Of a stretch of DNA of 64,000 nt, positions 16,642 to 26,624 are shown piece after piece (the first letter of the stretch is position 1; each line of letters begins with the position of its first letter). Below the pieces are notes generated by a model. It worked only from the letters and a program-made list of their open reading frames with translations. It was not told the origin of the DNA and made no database searches. Source of the stretch: Staphylococcus simiae (GTDB lineage Bacteria > Bacillota > Bacilli > Staphylococcales > Staphylococcaceae); assembly GCF_017357005.1 (NCBI RefSeq), contig NZ_CP071589.1:682001-746000 (forward strand), read 5' to 3'. The position numbers and the translations under genes were made by a program.

Positions 16642-18522
16642 ATGGAATCATATAAAATAGAGCAACTTAATAAATCTTATGCTGATAAAATTATATTTGA
16701 TAATTTAAATTTATCGATTTCAGAAAATGAAAAAATTGGGTTAGTTGGAATCAATGGTACTGGTAAAAGTACTTTGTTAAAAGTTATTGGTGGTATAGAT
16801 GATGATTTTACCGCTAATATTAATCATCCTAATCAATACCGTATTAGATATTCATCTCAAAAACAAGACTTGGATGGAGATATGACAGTCTTTCAAGCAG
16901 TATTAAGTTCAGATACAACAACATTAAGTGTGATTAGAAATTATGAACAAGCGGTAAATGATTATGCTAAAGATCAAAGTGAACAGCAATTTCAAAAAAT
17001 GATGAATGCGCAAGAAGATATGGATCGCTATGAAGCTTGGGATTATAATGCTGAAATTAAAACGATATTATCTAAATTAGGAATTAATGATACATCGAAA
17101 TATATTAAAGAGCTTTCTGGTGGCCAGCAAAAAAGAGTTGTCTTAGCTAAAACATTAATTGAACAACCTGATCTGCTATTATTAGATGAACCGACTAACC
17201 ATTTAGATTTTGAATCAATTAATTGGTTGATTAACTATGTTAAACAATATCCTCATACCGTTTTATTTGTTACCCACGATAGATATTTTTTAAATGAAGT
17301 TTCCACGAGAATCATTGAATTAGATAGAGGGAAATTGAAGACTTATCCTGGTAATTATGAAGATTATATAGCAATGAGAGCTGAAAATGAAATTATTGAA
17401 CAAAAACAAAATCAAAAACAACGCGCATTATATAAACAAGAATTAGCATGGATGAGGGCAGGTGCTAAAGCACGCTCAACAAAACAACAGGCACGTATAA
17501 ATCGTTTTAATGATATTGAACAAGATGTTAAAAATCAACATAAAGAAGATAAAGCTGAACTGAATCTTGCACATTCACGATTAGGTAAACAAGTGTTTGA
17601 ATTAGAACAAGTCACTAAAGTGATTAACAATAAAGTGTTATTTAGTGATATTAATGAAATTATTCAAAGTGGACAACGTATTGGAATAGTTGGACCCAAT
17701 GGTGCAGGTAAAACGACTTTATTAAATATATTAAATGGTGATGATTTAAACTTTGATGGTACATTAAAAGTAGGCCAAACAGTTAAAATTGCATATTTTA
17801 AACAGACTGAAGAAACGCTAGATAGAGATATTCGTGTCATTGACTATTTAAGAGAAGAAAGTGAAATTGCGAAAGAGCAAGATGGAACAGTTGTTTCTAT
17901 TACACAATTGTTAGAACGCTTTTTATTCCCAAGTTCAACTCATGGTAAAAAAGTATATAAATTATCAGGTGGAGAACAAAAGCGTTTATATTTATTACGT
18001 TTGTTAGTTCATCAACCTAATGTACTATTACTAGATGAACCTACCAATGACCTAGATACAGAAACATTAACCATATTAGAAGACTATATTTCTACTTTTA
18101 AAGGTGCTGTTATAACTGTCAGTCACGATAGATACTTCCTTAATAAAGTAGCTCAATTTTACTGGTTTATACATGATGGTAAGATGGAGAAAGTTATTGG
18201 TACTTTTGAAGATTATGAAAGTTATAAAAAAGAACAAGATAAATTATTATTACAGCAAAAGCAACATAAACCCAAAGTTGAGCAATCTAATCGCAAAAAA
18301 AGTGGCTTATCATATAAGGAAAAAATAGAATATCAAGCATTGATGGAACGCATTGAACAGACTGAACGTCGTATGGAAGAAATAGATAGTCAAATGGTAG
18401 AAGCAAGTGCTGATTATAGTAAAATTAAGGAATTGAACTTAGAAAAAGAACAACTAGAATCGCAATATGATTGTGATATCACCAGATGGAGTGAATTAGA
18501 AGAAATAAAAGAACAACAATAA
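16642..18522 (+). CDS. ABC-F family ATPase (Uup/YfmR-like)
   Basis: 626 residues, soluble, with two ATP-binding cassettes and no membrane helices. First cassette: GINGTGKST, LSGGQQKR, LLLDEPTNHLD. Second: GPNGAGKTT, LSGGEQKR, LLLDEPTNDLD. A linker of about 80 residues (RAENEIIEQKQNQKQRA..) is the P-site tRNA-interaction motif region, and a C-terminal coiled coil (about 560-626) is as in Uup/YfmR. Such proteins act on stalled ribosomes; this is not obviously an antibiotic-protection type. Start at 16642 because AAAGGA is eight bases away; the ATG two codons earlier is too close. Followed after eight bases by recQ. Confidence 0.92.
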   Translation: MESYKIEQLNKSYADKIIFDNLNLSISENEKIGLVGINGTGKSTLLKVIGGIDDDFTANINHPNQYRIRYSSQKQDLDGDMTVFQAVLSSDTTTLSVIRNYEQAVNDYAKDQSEQQFQKMMNAQEDMDRYEAWDYNAEIKTILSKLGINDTSKYIKELSGGQQKRVVLAKTLIEQPDLLLLDEPTNHLDFESINWLINYVKQYPHTVLFVTHDRYFLNEVSTRIIELDRGKLKTYPGNYEDYIAMRAENEIIEQKQNQKQRALYKQELAWMRAGAKARSTKQQARINRFNDIEQDVKNQHKEDKAELNLAHSRLGKQVFELEQVTKVINNKVLFSDINEIIQSGQRIGIVGPNGAGKTTLLNILNGDDLNFDGTLKVGQTVKIAYFKQTEETLDRDIRVIDYLREESEIAKEQDGTVVSITQLLERFLFPSSTHGKKVYKLSGGEQKRLYLLRLLVHQPNVLLLDEPTNDLDTETLTILEDYISTFKGAVITVSHDRYFLNKVAQFYWFIHDGKMEKVIGTFEDYESYKKEQDKLLLQQKQHKPKVEQSNRKKSGLSYKEKIEYQALMERIEQTERRMEEIDSQMVEASADYSKIKELNLEKEQLESQYDCDITRWSELEEIKEQQ

Positions 18523-18530
18523 GGGGTCTA

Positions 18531-20315
18531 ATGAGCATGCAACAGACATTATCACATTATTTTGGTTATGATCAATTTCGTCCTGGTCAAGAAGAGATTA
18601 TAACTAGAGTTATCAATCACCAAAATGTATTGGGTGTGTTACCAACTGGTGGAGGGAAATCAATATGTTACCAAGTACCTGGGTTAATGCTTGGAGGTAC
18701 AACAATTGTTATTAGTCCGCTTATTTCATTGATGAAAGACCAAGTTGATCAATTAAAAGCAATGGGGATTAATGCTGCATATTTAAATAGTAGCTTGACA
18801 CAAAAAGAACAACAGAGAATTGAAAATGAGTTACAACAAGGAATGATTCAATTTTTATACGTAGCTCCAGAACGTTTTGAAAATCGTTTCTTTATCAATT
18901 TGTTAAGCCGTATCAATATTCATCTAATTGCTTTTGATGAAGCACATTGTATTTCAAAATGGGGGCATGACTTTAGGCCAAGTTATCAGAATGTAATTAC
19001 AAAAGTATTTACTTTACCGCAAGATTTTACAATTGTGGCTTTAACTGCAACAGCAACGACTGAAGTACAACAAGATATTAGACAAAAATTAAATATTTCG
19101 CTAGATAATGAAATTAAAACAAGTACTAAACGTCGTAATTTAATTTTTAAAGTGAATCCTACATATCAACGACAAAAATTTGTGTTAGATTACGTACAAC
19201 AACATCGTGATGAAGCAGGTATTGTTTATTGTTCAACACGTAAACAAGTAGAAGAATTACAAGAAGTGTTACAAAACCAAAATATAAAAAGTTCAATTTA
19301 CCATGCAGGACTTAGCAATAAAGAACGAGAGCAAGCACAAAATGATTTTGTCTATGACCGAGTTAAAGTTGTCATTGCCACTAATGCCTTTGGTATGGGA
19401 ATTGATAAATCTAATGTGCGTTTTGTTATTCATTACAATATGCCAGGAGATATAGAATCGTATTATCAAGAAGCAGGACGTGCTGGAAGAGATGGTTTGA
19501 AAAGTGAATGTATCTTGTTATTTAGTGAACGTGACATACAACTTCATGAATATTTTATTACTATTTCTCAAGCTGATGATGACTACAAAGATAAGATGGG
19601 CGAAAAATTAACAAAAATGATTCAGTATACTAAAACGAAAAAATGTCTTGAAGCAACCATTGTTCATTATTTTGAACCTAATGAAAAGTTAGCAGAATGC
19701 CAACAATGTAGTAACTGTGTACAAGAAAATAAAACATATAATATGACTCAAGAAGCTAAGATGATTATTAGTTGCATAGCTCGAATGAAACAGCAAGAAA
19801 ACTATAGTGTGATTATTCAAGTATTAAGAGGAGAAATTACAGATTATATTAAATTTAGTCACTATGATCAATTGACTACGCACGGTTTAATGAAAGACTA
19901 TACGACATCTGAATTAAGTCATTTAATTGACGAGTTACGTTTTAAGGGCTTTTTAAATGAAAAAGATGAAATATTATTATGTGATACTTCTATTAAGCAA
20001 CTGTTGAATAATGAAGTTGAAATTTTCACTACACCATTTAAACAAAAATCTACTGAAACTGTTTACATTAATACAGTTGAAGGAGTAGATAGGGCACTTT
20101 ATAGTCAATTATTAGAAGTACGTCAGTCATTGAGTGATAAATTAGCAATTGCGCCAGTGAGCATCTTCTCAGATTCTACTTTAGAACAATTTGCTAAGCG
20201 TAAGCCTGAAACAAAACAGGAAATGATAACCATAGAAGGCGTAGGAAGCTATAAGTTAAAACATTATTGTCCAGCCTTCTTAGAAACGATTCAAAACTAT
20301 AAAGCTATTGTCTAA
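18531..20315 (+). CDS. recQ: ATP-dependent DNA helicase RecQ
   Basis: 594 residues: superfamily 2 helicase core with GGGKS (motif I), DEAH (motif II), TATAT (motif III) and QEAGRAGRDG (motif VI); a RecQ zinc subdomain with the Cys set C-x..-CQQCSNC (about 375-400); winged helix; and a C-terminal HRDC domain (about 515-594). It unwinds forked and recombination DNA. An alternative start is the ATG two codons downstream. It is probably cotranscribed with the ABC-F gene eight bases upstream. Confidence 0.95.
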   Translation: MSMQQTLSHYFGYDQFRPGQEEIITRVINHQNVLGVLPTGGGKSICYQVPGLMLGGTTIVISPLISLMKDQVDQLKAMGINAAYLNSSLTQKEQQRIENELQQGMIQFLYVAPERFENRFFINLLSRINIHLIAFDEAHCISKWGHDFRPSYQNVITKVFTLPQDFTIVALTATATTEVQQDIRQKLNISLDNEIKTSTKRRNLIFKVNPTYQRQKFVLDYVQQHRDEAGIVYCSTRKQVEELQEVLQNQNIKSSIYHAGLSNKEREQAQNDFVYDRVKVVIATNAFGMGIDKSNVRFVIHYNMPGDIESYYQEAGRAGRDGLKSECILLFSERDIQLHEYFITISQADDDYKDKMGEKLTKMIQYTKTKKCLEATIVHYFEPNEKLAECQQCSNCVQENKTYNMTQEAKMIISCIARMKQQENYSVIIQVLRGEITDYIKFSHYDQLTTHGLMKDYTTSELSHLIDELRFKGFLNEKDEILLCDTSIKQLLNNEVEIFTTPFKQKSTETVYINTVEGVDRALYSQLLEVRQSLSDKLAIAPVSIFSDSTLEQFAKRKPETKQEMITIEGVGSYKLKHYCPAFLETIQNYKAIV

Positions 20316-20319
20316 TTGC

Positions 20320-20363
20320 ATAAGCTTTAGTAGTACTAATCATTAAGTACTACTAAAGCTTAT
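20320..20363. terminator. Terminator after recQ
   Basis: ATAAGCTTTAGTAGTACT pairs with AGTACTACTAAAGCTTAT, an 18-bp perfect stem with an 8-base loop, followed by TTCTATTTTTT. Confidence 0.9.
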
Positions 20364-20531
20364 TTTCTATTTTTTAAAGTATTTAAATCCAAGAATGCTA
20401 ATAAATATCCTTAATTGAAAAAAAGTATTAAAATTAAAACATTTGAATTTTAAAATTGAGTTAAACGTGGTTAAATAGGGAATAAACAAATTACATCAGT
20501 AATTAGCAAAGATAAATAAAGAGGTGCCACA

Positions 20532-21506
20532 GTGATTAAATTTAAAAATGTAACTAAGCGTTATAATAACAACGTCGCAGTTGATAACGTTAGTTTCGAT
20601 ATAAATGAAGGTGAGTTTTTCGTCTTAATAGGACCTTCAGGTTGTGGGAAAACAACGACATTAAAAATGATAAATAGATTAATTGATTTAAGTGAAGGAT
20701 ATATTTATTTTAACAACAAGCCTATTAGTGATTATCCAGTTTACGAGATGCGTTGGGATATCGGTTATGTACTACAACAAATCGCCCTATTTCCACATAT
20801 GACGATAAAAGAAAATATTGCACAAGTACCGCAAATGAAAAAGTGGAAAGATAAAGAGATTGATCAACGCGTTAATGAATTACTTGATATGGTCGGATTA
20901 GAACCAGAAAAATATAAAAATAGAAAACCTGATGAATTATCTGGAGGACAACGTCAACGTGTAGGTGTAATTAGGGCACTTGCAGCTGATCCACCTGTCA
21001 TTTTAATGGATGAGCCCTTTAGTGCATTAGATCCAATTAGTCGTGAGAAATTACAAGATGATTTATTAAACTTACAACAAAAGATAAAAAAAACTATTGT
21101 CTTTGTGACACATGATATACAAGAAGCGATGAAATTGGGGGATAAAATATGCTTACTCAATGAAGGGCGCATCGAGCAAATTGATACACCAGATGGCTTT
21201 AAAGACCATCCACAGAGTGATTTTGTTAAGCAATTTATGGGCAGTCATTTAACTAATGATAGTCAGACGGACATCGATAAAAAATATATTAAAGAATTAA
21301 ATATTTATAGACCGATTAATGAAGCGCAATATCAAAGTGATCTTCCAAAAGTTAATGACAATCAAGTCGTTGAAGAGTTATATCAACTATTATCGCAACA
21401 TGAAGCTGTTATTGTTAGCAATAATAACGGTCATGAATATGTAATTACGAGACAAGATATTTTTGAATATTTATCGCAACATAAGGAGGTAGCTAGTCAT
21501 GAATAG
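20532..21506 (+). CDS. ABC importer ATPase, OpuCA/EgtV type
   Basis: 324 residues from a GTG start with GAGGTG upstream. An N-terminal ATPase of the glycine-betaine/quaternary-amine class: GPSGCGKTT, LSGGQRQRVGV, ILMDEPFSALD and the His switch in VTHD. The C-terminal about 75 residues form a single degenerate CBS-like region (ELYQLLSQHEAVIVSNNNGHEYVITRQDI). It overlaps the permease gene by eight bases. Two-gene systems with a fused permease and binding protein include ergothioneine importers (EgtUV); four-gene OpuC is the osmoprotectant form. Substrate therefore open. Confidence 0.88.
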   Translation: MIKFKNVTKRYNNNVAVDNVSFDINEGEFFVLIGPSGCGKTTTLKMINRLIDLSEGYIYFNNKPISDYPVYEMRWDIGYVLQQIALFPHMTIKENIAQVPQMKKWKDKEIDQRVNELLDMVGLEPEKYKNRKPDELSGGQRQRVGVIRALAADPPVILMDEPFSALDPISREKLQDDLLNLQQKIKKTIVFVTHDIQEAMKLGDKICLLNEGRIEQIDTPDGFKDHPQSDFVKQFMGSHLTNDSQTDIDKKYIKELNIYRPINEAQYQSDLPKVNDNQVVEELYQLLSQHEAVIVSNNNGHEYVITRQDIFEYLSQHKEVASHE

Positions 21507-23016
21507 TTTTTGGCAAATTTTAAGTGAACGACAAGGACAGCTACTTTCTACACTACTTGAGCATATTGAAATTTCTTTTATAGCTTTGTTGATAGCTACA
21601 GCTATTGCGGTACCTTTGGGCATTTTGCTTACAAAAACGAAAACAATATCTGAAATTGTGATGAATATTGCTGCTATATTGCAAACTATACCTTCTTTGG
21701 CATTACTAGGTTTAATGATTCCATTGTTTGGTATTGGTCGTGTACCAGCAATTATTGCGCTGGTAGTTTACGCTTTATTACCTATTCTGAGAAATACATA
21801 TACAGGTATAAGCGAAGTTGACAGTTCTTTAATTGAAGCGGCAAAAGGGATAGGTATGAAACCACTCAGACGTTTGACGAAAGTGGAATTACCGATTGCG
21901 ATGCCAGTGATTATGGCCGGTATCAGAACGGCTATGGTTTTAATTATTGGGACAGCTACATTAGCAGCATTAATTGGTGCTGGTGGATTAGGAGACTTAA
22001 TCTTACTCGGAATAGATAGAAACAATGCGTCATTAATTTTATTAGGTGCAATACCAGCAGCATTACTTGCTATCGTCTTTGATTTAATTTTACGCTTTAT
22101 GGCACACTTATCTTATCGAAAATTACTCATTACTCTGGGCACGATAGTGTTAATTATTGTACTGGTTATTGTCATACCATTATTTGCCAATAAAGGTGAT
22201 AAAATTACGTTAGCTGGTAAACTTGGTTCTGAACCATCAGTAATTACCAATATGTATAAGATTTTAATAGAAAATGATACAAAGGATTCTGTTGAAATAA
22301 AAGATGGTATGGGTAAGACAGCATTTCTATTTAATGCTTTAAAATCAGATGATATTGACGGATATCTTGAATTCACAGGTACTGTTCTAGGTGAATTAAC
22401 AAAAGAAGATTTAAAATCAAAACAAGAACATCAAGTTTATGAGCAAGCGAAACATAGTTTAGAACGTAAATATCATATGACAATGTTGAAACCAATGAAA
22501 TATAATAATACGTATGCACTAGCAGTAAAAAAAGATTTTGCCGACAAGCATCATATTCGAACAATTGGGGACTTAAATAAAGTTAAAGATCAATTGAAAC
22601 CAGGATTTACTCTAGAGTTTAATGATCGTCCGGATGGTTATAAAGCTATAAAAAAAGCATATAACCTTGATTTAAGTAATGTCAAAACAATGGAACCGAA
22701 ATTAAGATACCAAGCTGTGAATAAAAACGATATTAATCTAATCGATGCTTATTCAACAGATGCTGAATTAAAACAATATGATATGGTAGTACTAAAGGAT
22801 GATAAACATGTCTTCCCACCATATCAAGGCGCACCAATATTTAAAGAAAAATTCTTAAAAGAACATCCTGAAATTATAAAACCATTAAATAAATTAGAAA
22901 ATAAAATTTCTGATGAAGATATGCAGACTATGAACTACAAAGTAACTGTTAAAAATGAAGATCCCTATACTGTTGCAAAAGATTATTTAACTAAAAAAGG
23001 TATTATTAAGAATTAA
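21499..23016 (+). CDS. Fused permease and substrate-binding protein, OpuCB-OpuCC/EgtU type
   Basis: 505 residues. N-terminal permease with about six helices (20-215), including the EAA-like loop SSLIEAAKGIGMKPLRRLTKVELP (shown in part: EAAKGIGMKPLRR) that docks the ATPase. The C-terminal domain (about 230-505) is an OpuAC-like periplasmic-type binding protein, tethered outside the membrane: ITLAGKLGSEPSVITNMY, GYLEFTGTVLGEL, NDRPDGYKAIKKAY. This permease-binding protein fusion is the architecture described for EgtU of Streptococcus pneumoniae and relatives. Substrate (betaine, choline, carnitine or ergothioneine) cannot be fixed by eye. RBS AAGGAGG. Confidence 0.88.
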   Translation: MNSFWQILSERQGQLLSTLLEHIEISFIALLIATAIAVPLGILLTKTKTISEIVMNIAAILQTIPSLALLGLMIPLFGIGRVPAIIALVVYALLPILRNTYTGISEVDSSLIEAAKGIGMKPLRRLTKVELPIAMPVIMAGIRTAMVLIIGTATLAALIGAGGLGDLILLGIDRNNASLILLGAIPAALLAIVFDLILRFMAHLSYRKLLITLGTIVLIIVLVIVIPLFANKGDKITLAGKLGSEPSVITNMYKILIENDTKDSVEIKDGMGKTAFLFNALKSDDIDGYLEFTGTVLGELTKEDLKSKQEHQVYEQAKHSLERKYHMTMLKPMKYNNTYALAVKKDFADKHHIRTIGDLNKVKDQLKPGFTLEFNDRPDGYKAIKKAYNLDLSNVKTMEPKLRYQAVNKNDINLIDAYSTDAELKQYDMVVLKDDKHVFPPYQGAPIFKEKFLKEHPEIIKPLNKLENKISDEDMQTMNYKVTVKNEDPYTVAKDYLTKKGIIKN

Positions 23017-23095
23017 ATAATATATAGCAACGCTTCATATAATCACTGCGAGGTAATTAAGGTTAATGAATAGTGAATAGTATAATATATCAATA

Positions 23096-23148
23096 ACACA
23101 CCCTATATGAGTAGAGAACAAGATGCTACTTATATAGGGTGTGTGTTT
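23096..23148. terminator. Bidirectional terminator between the importer and the TfoX-like gene
   Basis: ACACACCCTATAT..AGTAG pairs with CTACT..ATATAGGGTGTGT (about 17 bp with one bulge). T-rich tails lie on both sides, suiting the converging genes. Confidence 0.8.
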
Positions 23149-23443
23149 ATTTATTTAATTGTTGTTGAATATCTTTCATAATAGTTAATATTTGTTCGAT
23201 AGAAATAGTCTGATCAATATGATACATTTTCTTAGCATTTTTATAAGGCTCAACTAGTGGTATGTTTTGTAATAGCATAATAGGTTGGGGTGGTTGCTTA
23301 AGTAATATTCGATTATCATAAAAACCACCTATTAATACTTTGTCAAAATAAAGTAAATATTCTCCCATCATTTTACGTGTTGTTAAATGATGACTATCTA
23401 AATTTGCTAGTATGTCATCATGGTATTGTTTGGTTGTTGGCAT
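23147..23443 (-). CDS. TfoX N-terminal-domain protein
   Basis: 98 residues consisting only of a TfoX/Sxy N-terminal domain: TTRKMMGEYLLYFDKVLIGGFYDNRILLK (core motif KMMGEYLLYFD) and the later KMYHIDQ. In gamma-proteobacteria the full-length protein activates competence; stand-alone N-terminal domains in Firmicutes have no proven role. RBS AAGGAGC. Monocistronic, convergent with the importer genes. Confidence 0.8.
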   Translation of the reverse strand: MPTTKQYHDDILANLDSHHLTTRKMMGEYLLYFDKVLIGGFYDNRILLKQPPQPIMLLQNIPLVEPYKNAKKMYHIDQTISIEQILTIMKDIQQQLNK

Positions 23444-23604
23444 ATATATGCTCCTTTGATAAATTGTCTTTATATCACATCATAAAATATACTTCGCTAA
23501 CAATTATAACAGTAGTTGTGACATAACATTGCATTTTGATAATAATGAGGTATATAATGAGCATAAGTTTTTTAAAATTTCAGTTTATTTAAAGGAGGAC
23601 TGTT

Positions 23605-24666
23605 TTGACTATGAAAGAACAGTTGAATCAATTATCGGCATATGAGCCAGGGTTATCTCCAAGAGCATTAAAAGAGAAATATGGTATTGAAGGTGAACTC
23701 TTTAAATTAGCATCAAATGAAAATTTATATGGACCTTCTCCTAAAGTTAAAGAGGCCATTCAAAATCATTTAGATGAACTTTATTATTATCCAGAAACAG
23801 GGTCTCCGTTGTTAAAAGAAGCGATTAGTAAACATTTAAACGTAGCACCTTCACGTATTTTATTTGGTGCTGGTTTAGATGAAGTTATATTAATGATTTC
23901 AAGAGCTGTATTAACACCAGGAGATACAATCGTTACAAGTGAAGCGACGTTTGGTCAATATTATCATAATGCAATCGTAGAAGCGGCTAATGTTGTACAA
24001 GTACCATTAAAAGACGGTGGATTTGATTTAGAAGGAATTATCAATGCAATTGATAACGATACTAAATTAGTTTGGTTATGTAACCCTAATAATCCAACGG
24101 GTACATATTTTAGTCATGAAGATTTAGTAGATTTTATGGCTCGTGTACCATCACACGTGCCGGTCATTATTGATGAAGCATACTTTGAGTTTGTAACTGC
24201 TGAAGACTTCCCTGATACATTAGCCATCCAACAACAATATGATAATGCTTTTCTGTTAAGAACATTTTCTAAAGCCTATGGTTTAGCTGGTTTACGTGTT
24301 GGTTATGTTGTAGCTAGTGAACAAGCAATAACTAAATGGAATATCATAAGACCACCATTTAATGTCACGCGTTTATCTGAATATGCAGCAGTAGCAGCAT
24401 TAGCAGATCAAGATTATTTACACGAGATAACACAGAAGAATAGTGAACAACGTCAAAGATTTTATGATATACCTCAAAGTAAGCATTTTTTACCAAGTCA
24501 AACTAATTTTATCTTCGTTAAAACAGATCATGTGAATGACTTATACGAAGCATTATTAAATGTTGGTTGTATTACACGACCATTCCCAACTGGTGTAAGG
24601 ATTACTATTGGTTTTGAAGAACAGAATGATAAAATGTTGGACGTCTTGAAACATTTTAATTATTGA
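23605..24666 (+). CDS. hisC: Histidinol-phosphate aminotransferase
   Basis: 353 residues from TTG (AAAGGAGG six bases upstream) or 351 from the ATG two codons on. Class I/II PLP aminotransferase: [32 protein letters not shown], the PLP lysine in [16 protein letters not shown] and [11 protein letters not shown] at the C-terminus (Arg binds phosphate). It belongs to the HisC family, but no other his gene is nearby, so it may also serve in aromatic amino-acid transamination. The same isolated location is seen in S. aureus. Confidence 0.93.
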   Translation: MTMKEQLNQLSAYEPGLSPRALKEKYGIEGELFKLASNENLYGPSPKVKEAIQNHLDELYYYPETGSPLLKEAISKHLNVAPSRILFGAGLDEVILMISRAVLTPGDTIVTSEATFGQYYHNAIVEAANVVQVPLKDGGFDLEGIINAIDNDTKLVWLCNPNNPTGTYFSHEDLVDFMARVPSHVPVIIDEAYFEFVTAEDFPDTLAIQQQYDNAFLLRTFSKAYGLAGLRVGYVVASEQAITKWNIIRPPFNVTRLSEYAAVAALADQDYLHEITQKNSEQRQRFYDIPQSKHFLPSQTNFIFVKTDHVNDLYEALLNVGCITRPFPTGVRITIGFEEQNDKMLDVLKHFNY

Positions 24667-24823
24667 TGCATACGTCATAGCGTCTATTTTCTAAACTTAC
24701 TTTTTTACAAAATAAGTTTAAGTTAGATGTCTTATTATTAATTCTTAATTTACGCAGTTATTTGTTAATTGTATGATGTTTGCTATAATTTAACAAAAGA
24801 GAAATATTGAGGAGAAGATTAAC

Positions 24824-25360
24824 ATGGCACGCGAATCAATCGCTATAGATATGGATGAAGTATTGGCTGATACGCTCGGTGAAATTATAGAAGCAGTCAA
24901 TAACAGGGAATCTTTGGGGATTAAAGTGGAAGATTTGAATGGTCAGAAGTTGAAACATGTCATACCAGAACATGATGGTTTAATAACTGATATTTTAAGG
25001 GAACCCGGATTTTTTAGAAATTTAAAGGTTATGCCACATGCTCAAGAAGTAGTTGAAAAATTAAATAAACATTACGATGTTTATATTGCAACTGCTGCAA
25101 TGGACGTTCCAACGTCATTTGAGGATAAATATGAGTGGTTATTGGAATACTTTCCATTTTTAGATCCACAGCATTTTGTATTTTGTGGGCGTAAAAATAT
25201 TGTCAAAGCTGATTATTTAATCGATGATAATCCAAGACAATTAGAAATATTTAGTGGTAAACCTATTATGTATACTGCTGTGCACAATATAAATGATGAT
25301 CGATTCACTCGTGTTAATGGTTGGCAGGACGTCGAACATTATTTTTTGAATGACAACTAA
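24824..25360 (+). CDS. 5'(3')-deoxyribonucleotidase, HAD family
   Basis: 178 residues. The HAD motif I is [10 protein letters not shown] (nucleophile Asp and acid Asp), followed by the cap, then IATAAMDVP (motif II), a lysine in [17 protein letters not shown], and motif III/IV acids in [10 protein letters not shown]. This matches the NT5C family of cytosolic deoxyribonucleotidases that dephosphorylate dNMPs. RBS GAGGAGAAG. Between hisC and a strong terminator; probably monocistronic. Confidence 0.88.
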   Translation: MARESIAIDMDEVLADTLGEIIEAVNNRESLGIKVEDLNGQKLKHVIPEHDGLITDILREPGFFRNLKVMPHAQEVVEKLNKHYDVYIATAAMDVPTSFEDKYEWLLEYFPFLDPQHFVFCGRKNIVKADYLIDDNPRQLEIFSGKPIMYTAVHNINDDRFTRVNGWQDVEHYFLNDN

Positions 25361-25370
25361 ATAATATTAA

Positions 25371-25454
25371 AAAAGAGCTATCTATAAGTAGAATGATGTT
25401 AATAACAGTAAATAACTGTACATGACTCTACGTCACTGGATAGCTCTTTTGTCT
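25371..25454 (+). terminator. Long terminator hairpin after the nucleotidase
   Basis: AAAAGAGCTATC (25371-25382) pairs with GATAGCTCTTTT (25439-25450), enclosing a second small stem around ACAGTAAATAACTGT. T-rich on the right and A-rich on the left, so possibly bidirectional. Confidence 0.8.
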
Positions 25455-25455
25455 T

Positions 25456-25556
25456 ACTAATTAAGTTTTCTATTTTTTTAGGACTAATAAATAAAAAGTG
25501 AATAATTTAAAAAATAATGATGTATCAGTCCAATTTGGGAGGGAACCACTAATTAA
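25456..25556. mobile_element. MITE-like inverted repeat R2 copy C (empty) with 9-bp direct flanks
   Basis: The element proper is 25465-25547, from GTTTTCTATTTTTTTAGGAC to TTTGGGAGGGAACC, arms matching the copies at 6184 and 16421. Both ends touch ACTAATTAA (25456-25464 and 25548-25556), a 9-bp direct repeat like a target duplication. The right flank lies in the last codons of the lipid kinase gene. Confidence 0.6.
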
Positions 25557-26463
25557 CAAATGTTAATAATTGTATAGCTTTAGGTAATACTTCAATTGTA
25601 ATTGGTGTGTTGAGACAAATTTCACCATCAACATCTATTTTCATTACTGGTTCAGTAGATAAAGTAATTTCTTTACCTGCGATATGATTAATACCTTGAG
25701 TAATTTCATTCCAATTCATACTATCACGTTTTTTGAAAATATCATTTAAAATACTAAAACTTTGGTCATTAAAAATGAAAGTATTTAACTCACCATCTTG
25801 TGGTGATAAGTCAGTTAAAGGAATTCTACTACCGCCAATAAATGGTCCGTTTGCAGTTAATATCATAGATGTTTCACCAGTATAATTTTTGCCATCTATT
25901 GTTAAGTCATAAGTAAATTTACTAGGGTTCATTAATGTTTTGACTGTTGAACCGACATAACTTAATTTACCAAAAATATCTTTAGAACCATCTTGTACAT
26001 TTTCAGCATTTTGAACAATTAGTCCTAAACCGACAAAGTTCAATGCATATTGATTATTCACTTTAATAACATCGTAACTACCAACTTCTGAGGATACGAG
26101 TTGTTCACTTGCTTGTTTATGGTTAGGGTTTAAATTCAAAGTTTTAGTGAAATCATTAAAAGTACCACCAGGTAAAATACCAATAGGTAAGTTTAATTGA
26201 TGCGTCATGACACCGTTGACTAATTCATTAACAGTTCCATCACCACCTAAGATAAATAAAATATCAATATCATCAGCATACTGTTTATCTTTAATTTTTT
26301 GGCAATATTTAATAATATCACCTTCATTTTCACTTAATTGAATAGAAAGATGTTTACATATACAACTCAGTGATTTAGTTACTTCACCAATGCCTTCATT
26401 TATATTTTTTAAGCCACTGTGTTCATGATAAAATAGTACGCCATGTGTATATTTACTTTCCAT
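25549..26463 (-). CDS. Diacylglycerol/lipid kinase family protein
   Basis: 304 residues, DAGK catalytic family (YegS/BmrU/DgkB). The nucleotide-binding motif [14 protein letters not shown] is at about 79-92 and [13 protein letters not shown] follows; NFVGLGLIV and the C-terminal beta-sandwich with [12 protein letters not shown] fit the fold. Staphylococci also have the essential DgkB elsewhere; this is probably a paralogue of unknown lipid specificity. Stop codon is adjacent to the R2-C element, so the 3' end of this gene touches the insertion. Confidence 0.85.
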   Translation of the reverse strand: MESKYTHGVLFYHEHSGLKNINEGIGEVTKSLSCICKHLSIQLSENEGDIIKYCQKIKDKQYADDIDILFILGGDGTVNELVNGVMTHQLNLPIGILPGGTFNDFTKTLNLNPNHKQASEQLVSSEVGSYDVIKVNNQYALNFVGLGLIVQNAENVQDGSKDIFGKLSYVGSTVKTLMNPSKFTYDLTIDGKNYTGETSMILTANGPFIGGSRIPLTDLSPQDGELNTFIFNDQSFSILNDIFKKRDSMNWNEITQGINHIAGKEITLSTEPVMKIDVDGEICLNTPITIEVLPKAIQLLTFVN

Positions 26464-26565
26464 CGCAATGCCTTCTTCCTATACTTGATTCGTCATTTAA
26501 TTATATATACCCAATTTTTAAAGTTATAACTATAAATCACCTAATGGGCTAAATGATTCAGTTAA

Positions 26566-26608
26566 AAGAAAAAACTGTTACCAAAGTTTTTTCTTTGATA
26601 ACAGTTTA
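26566..26608 (-). terminator. Terminator after dtpT
   Basis: Minus strand: AAACTGTTATCAAAG pairs with CTTTGGTAACAGTTT (one mismatch), followed by TTTTC TTTT. Confidence 0.85.
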
Positions 26609-26624
26609 GAGTATAAATAGGTGA

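Noticed and set aside
23605..24666. Start of a histidine operon
   Set aside because: No other his gene adjoins hisC; neighbours are a TfoX-like gene and a nucleotidase with their own terminators.
24692..24721. TAAACTTA/TAAGTTTA hairpin after hisC
   Set aside because: 8-bp AT stem with no T-run after it; too weak to call a terminator.
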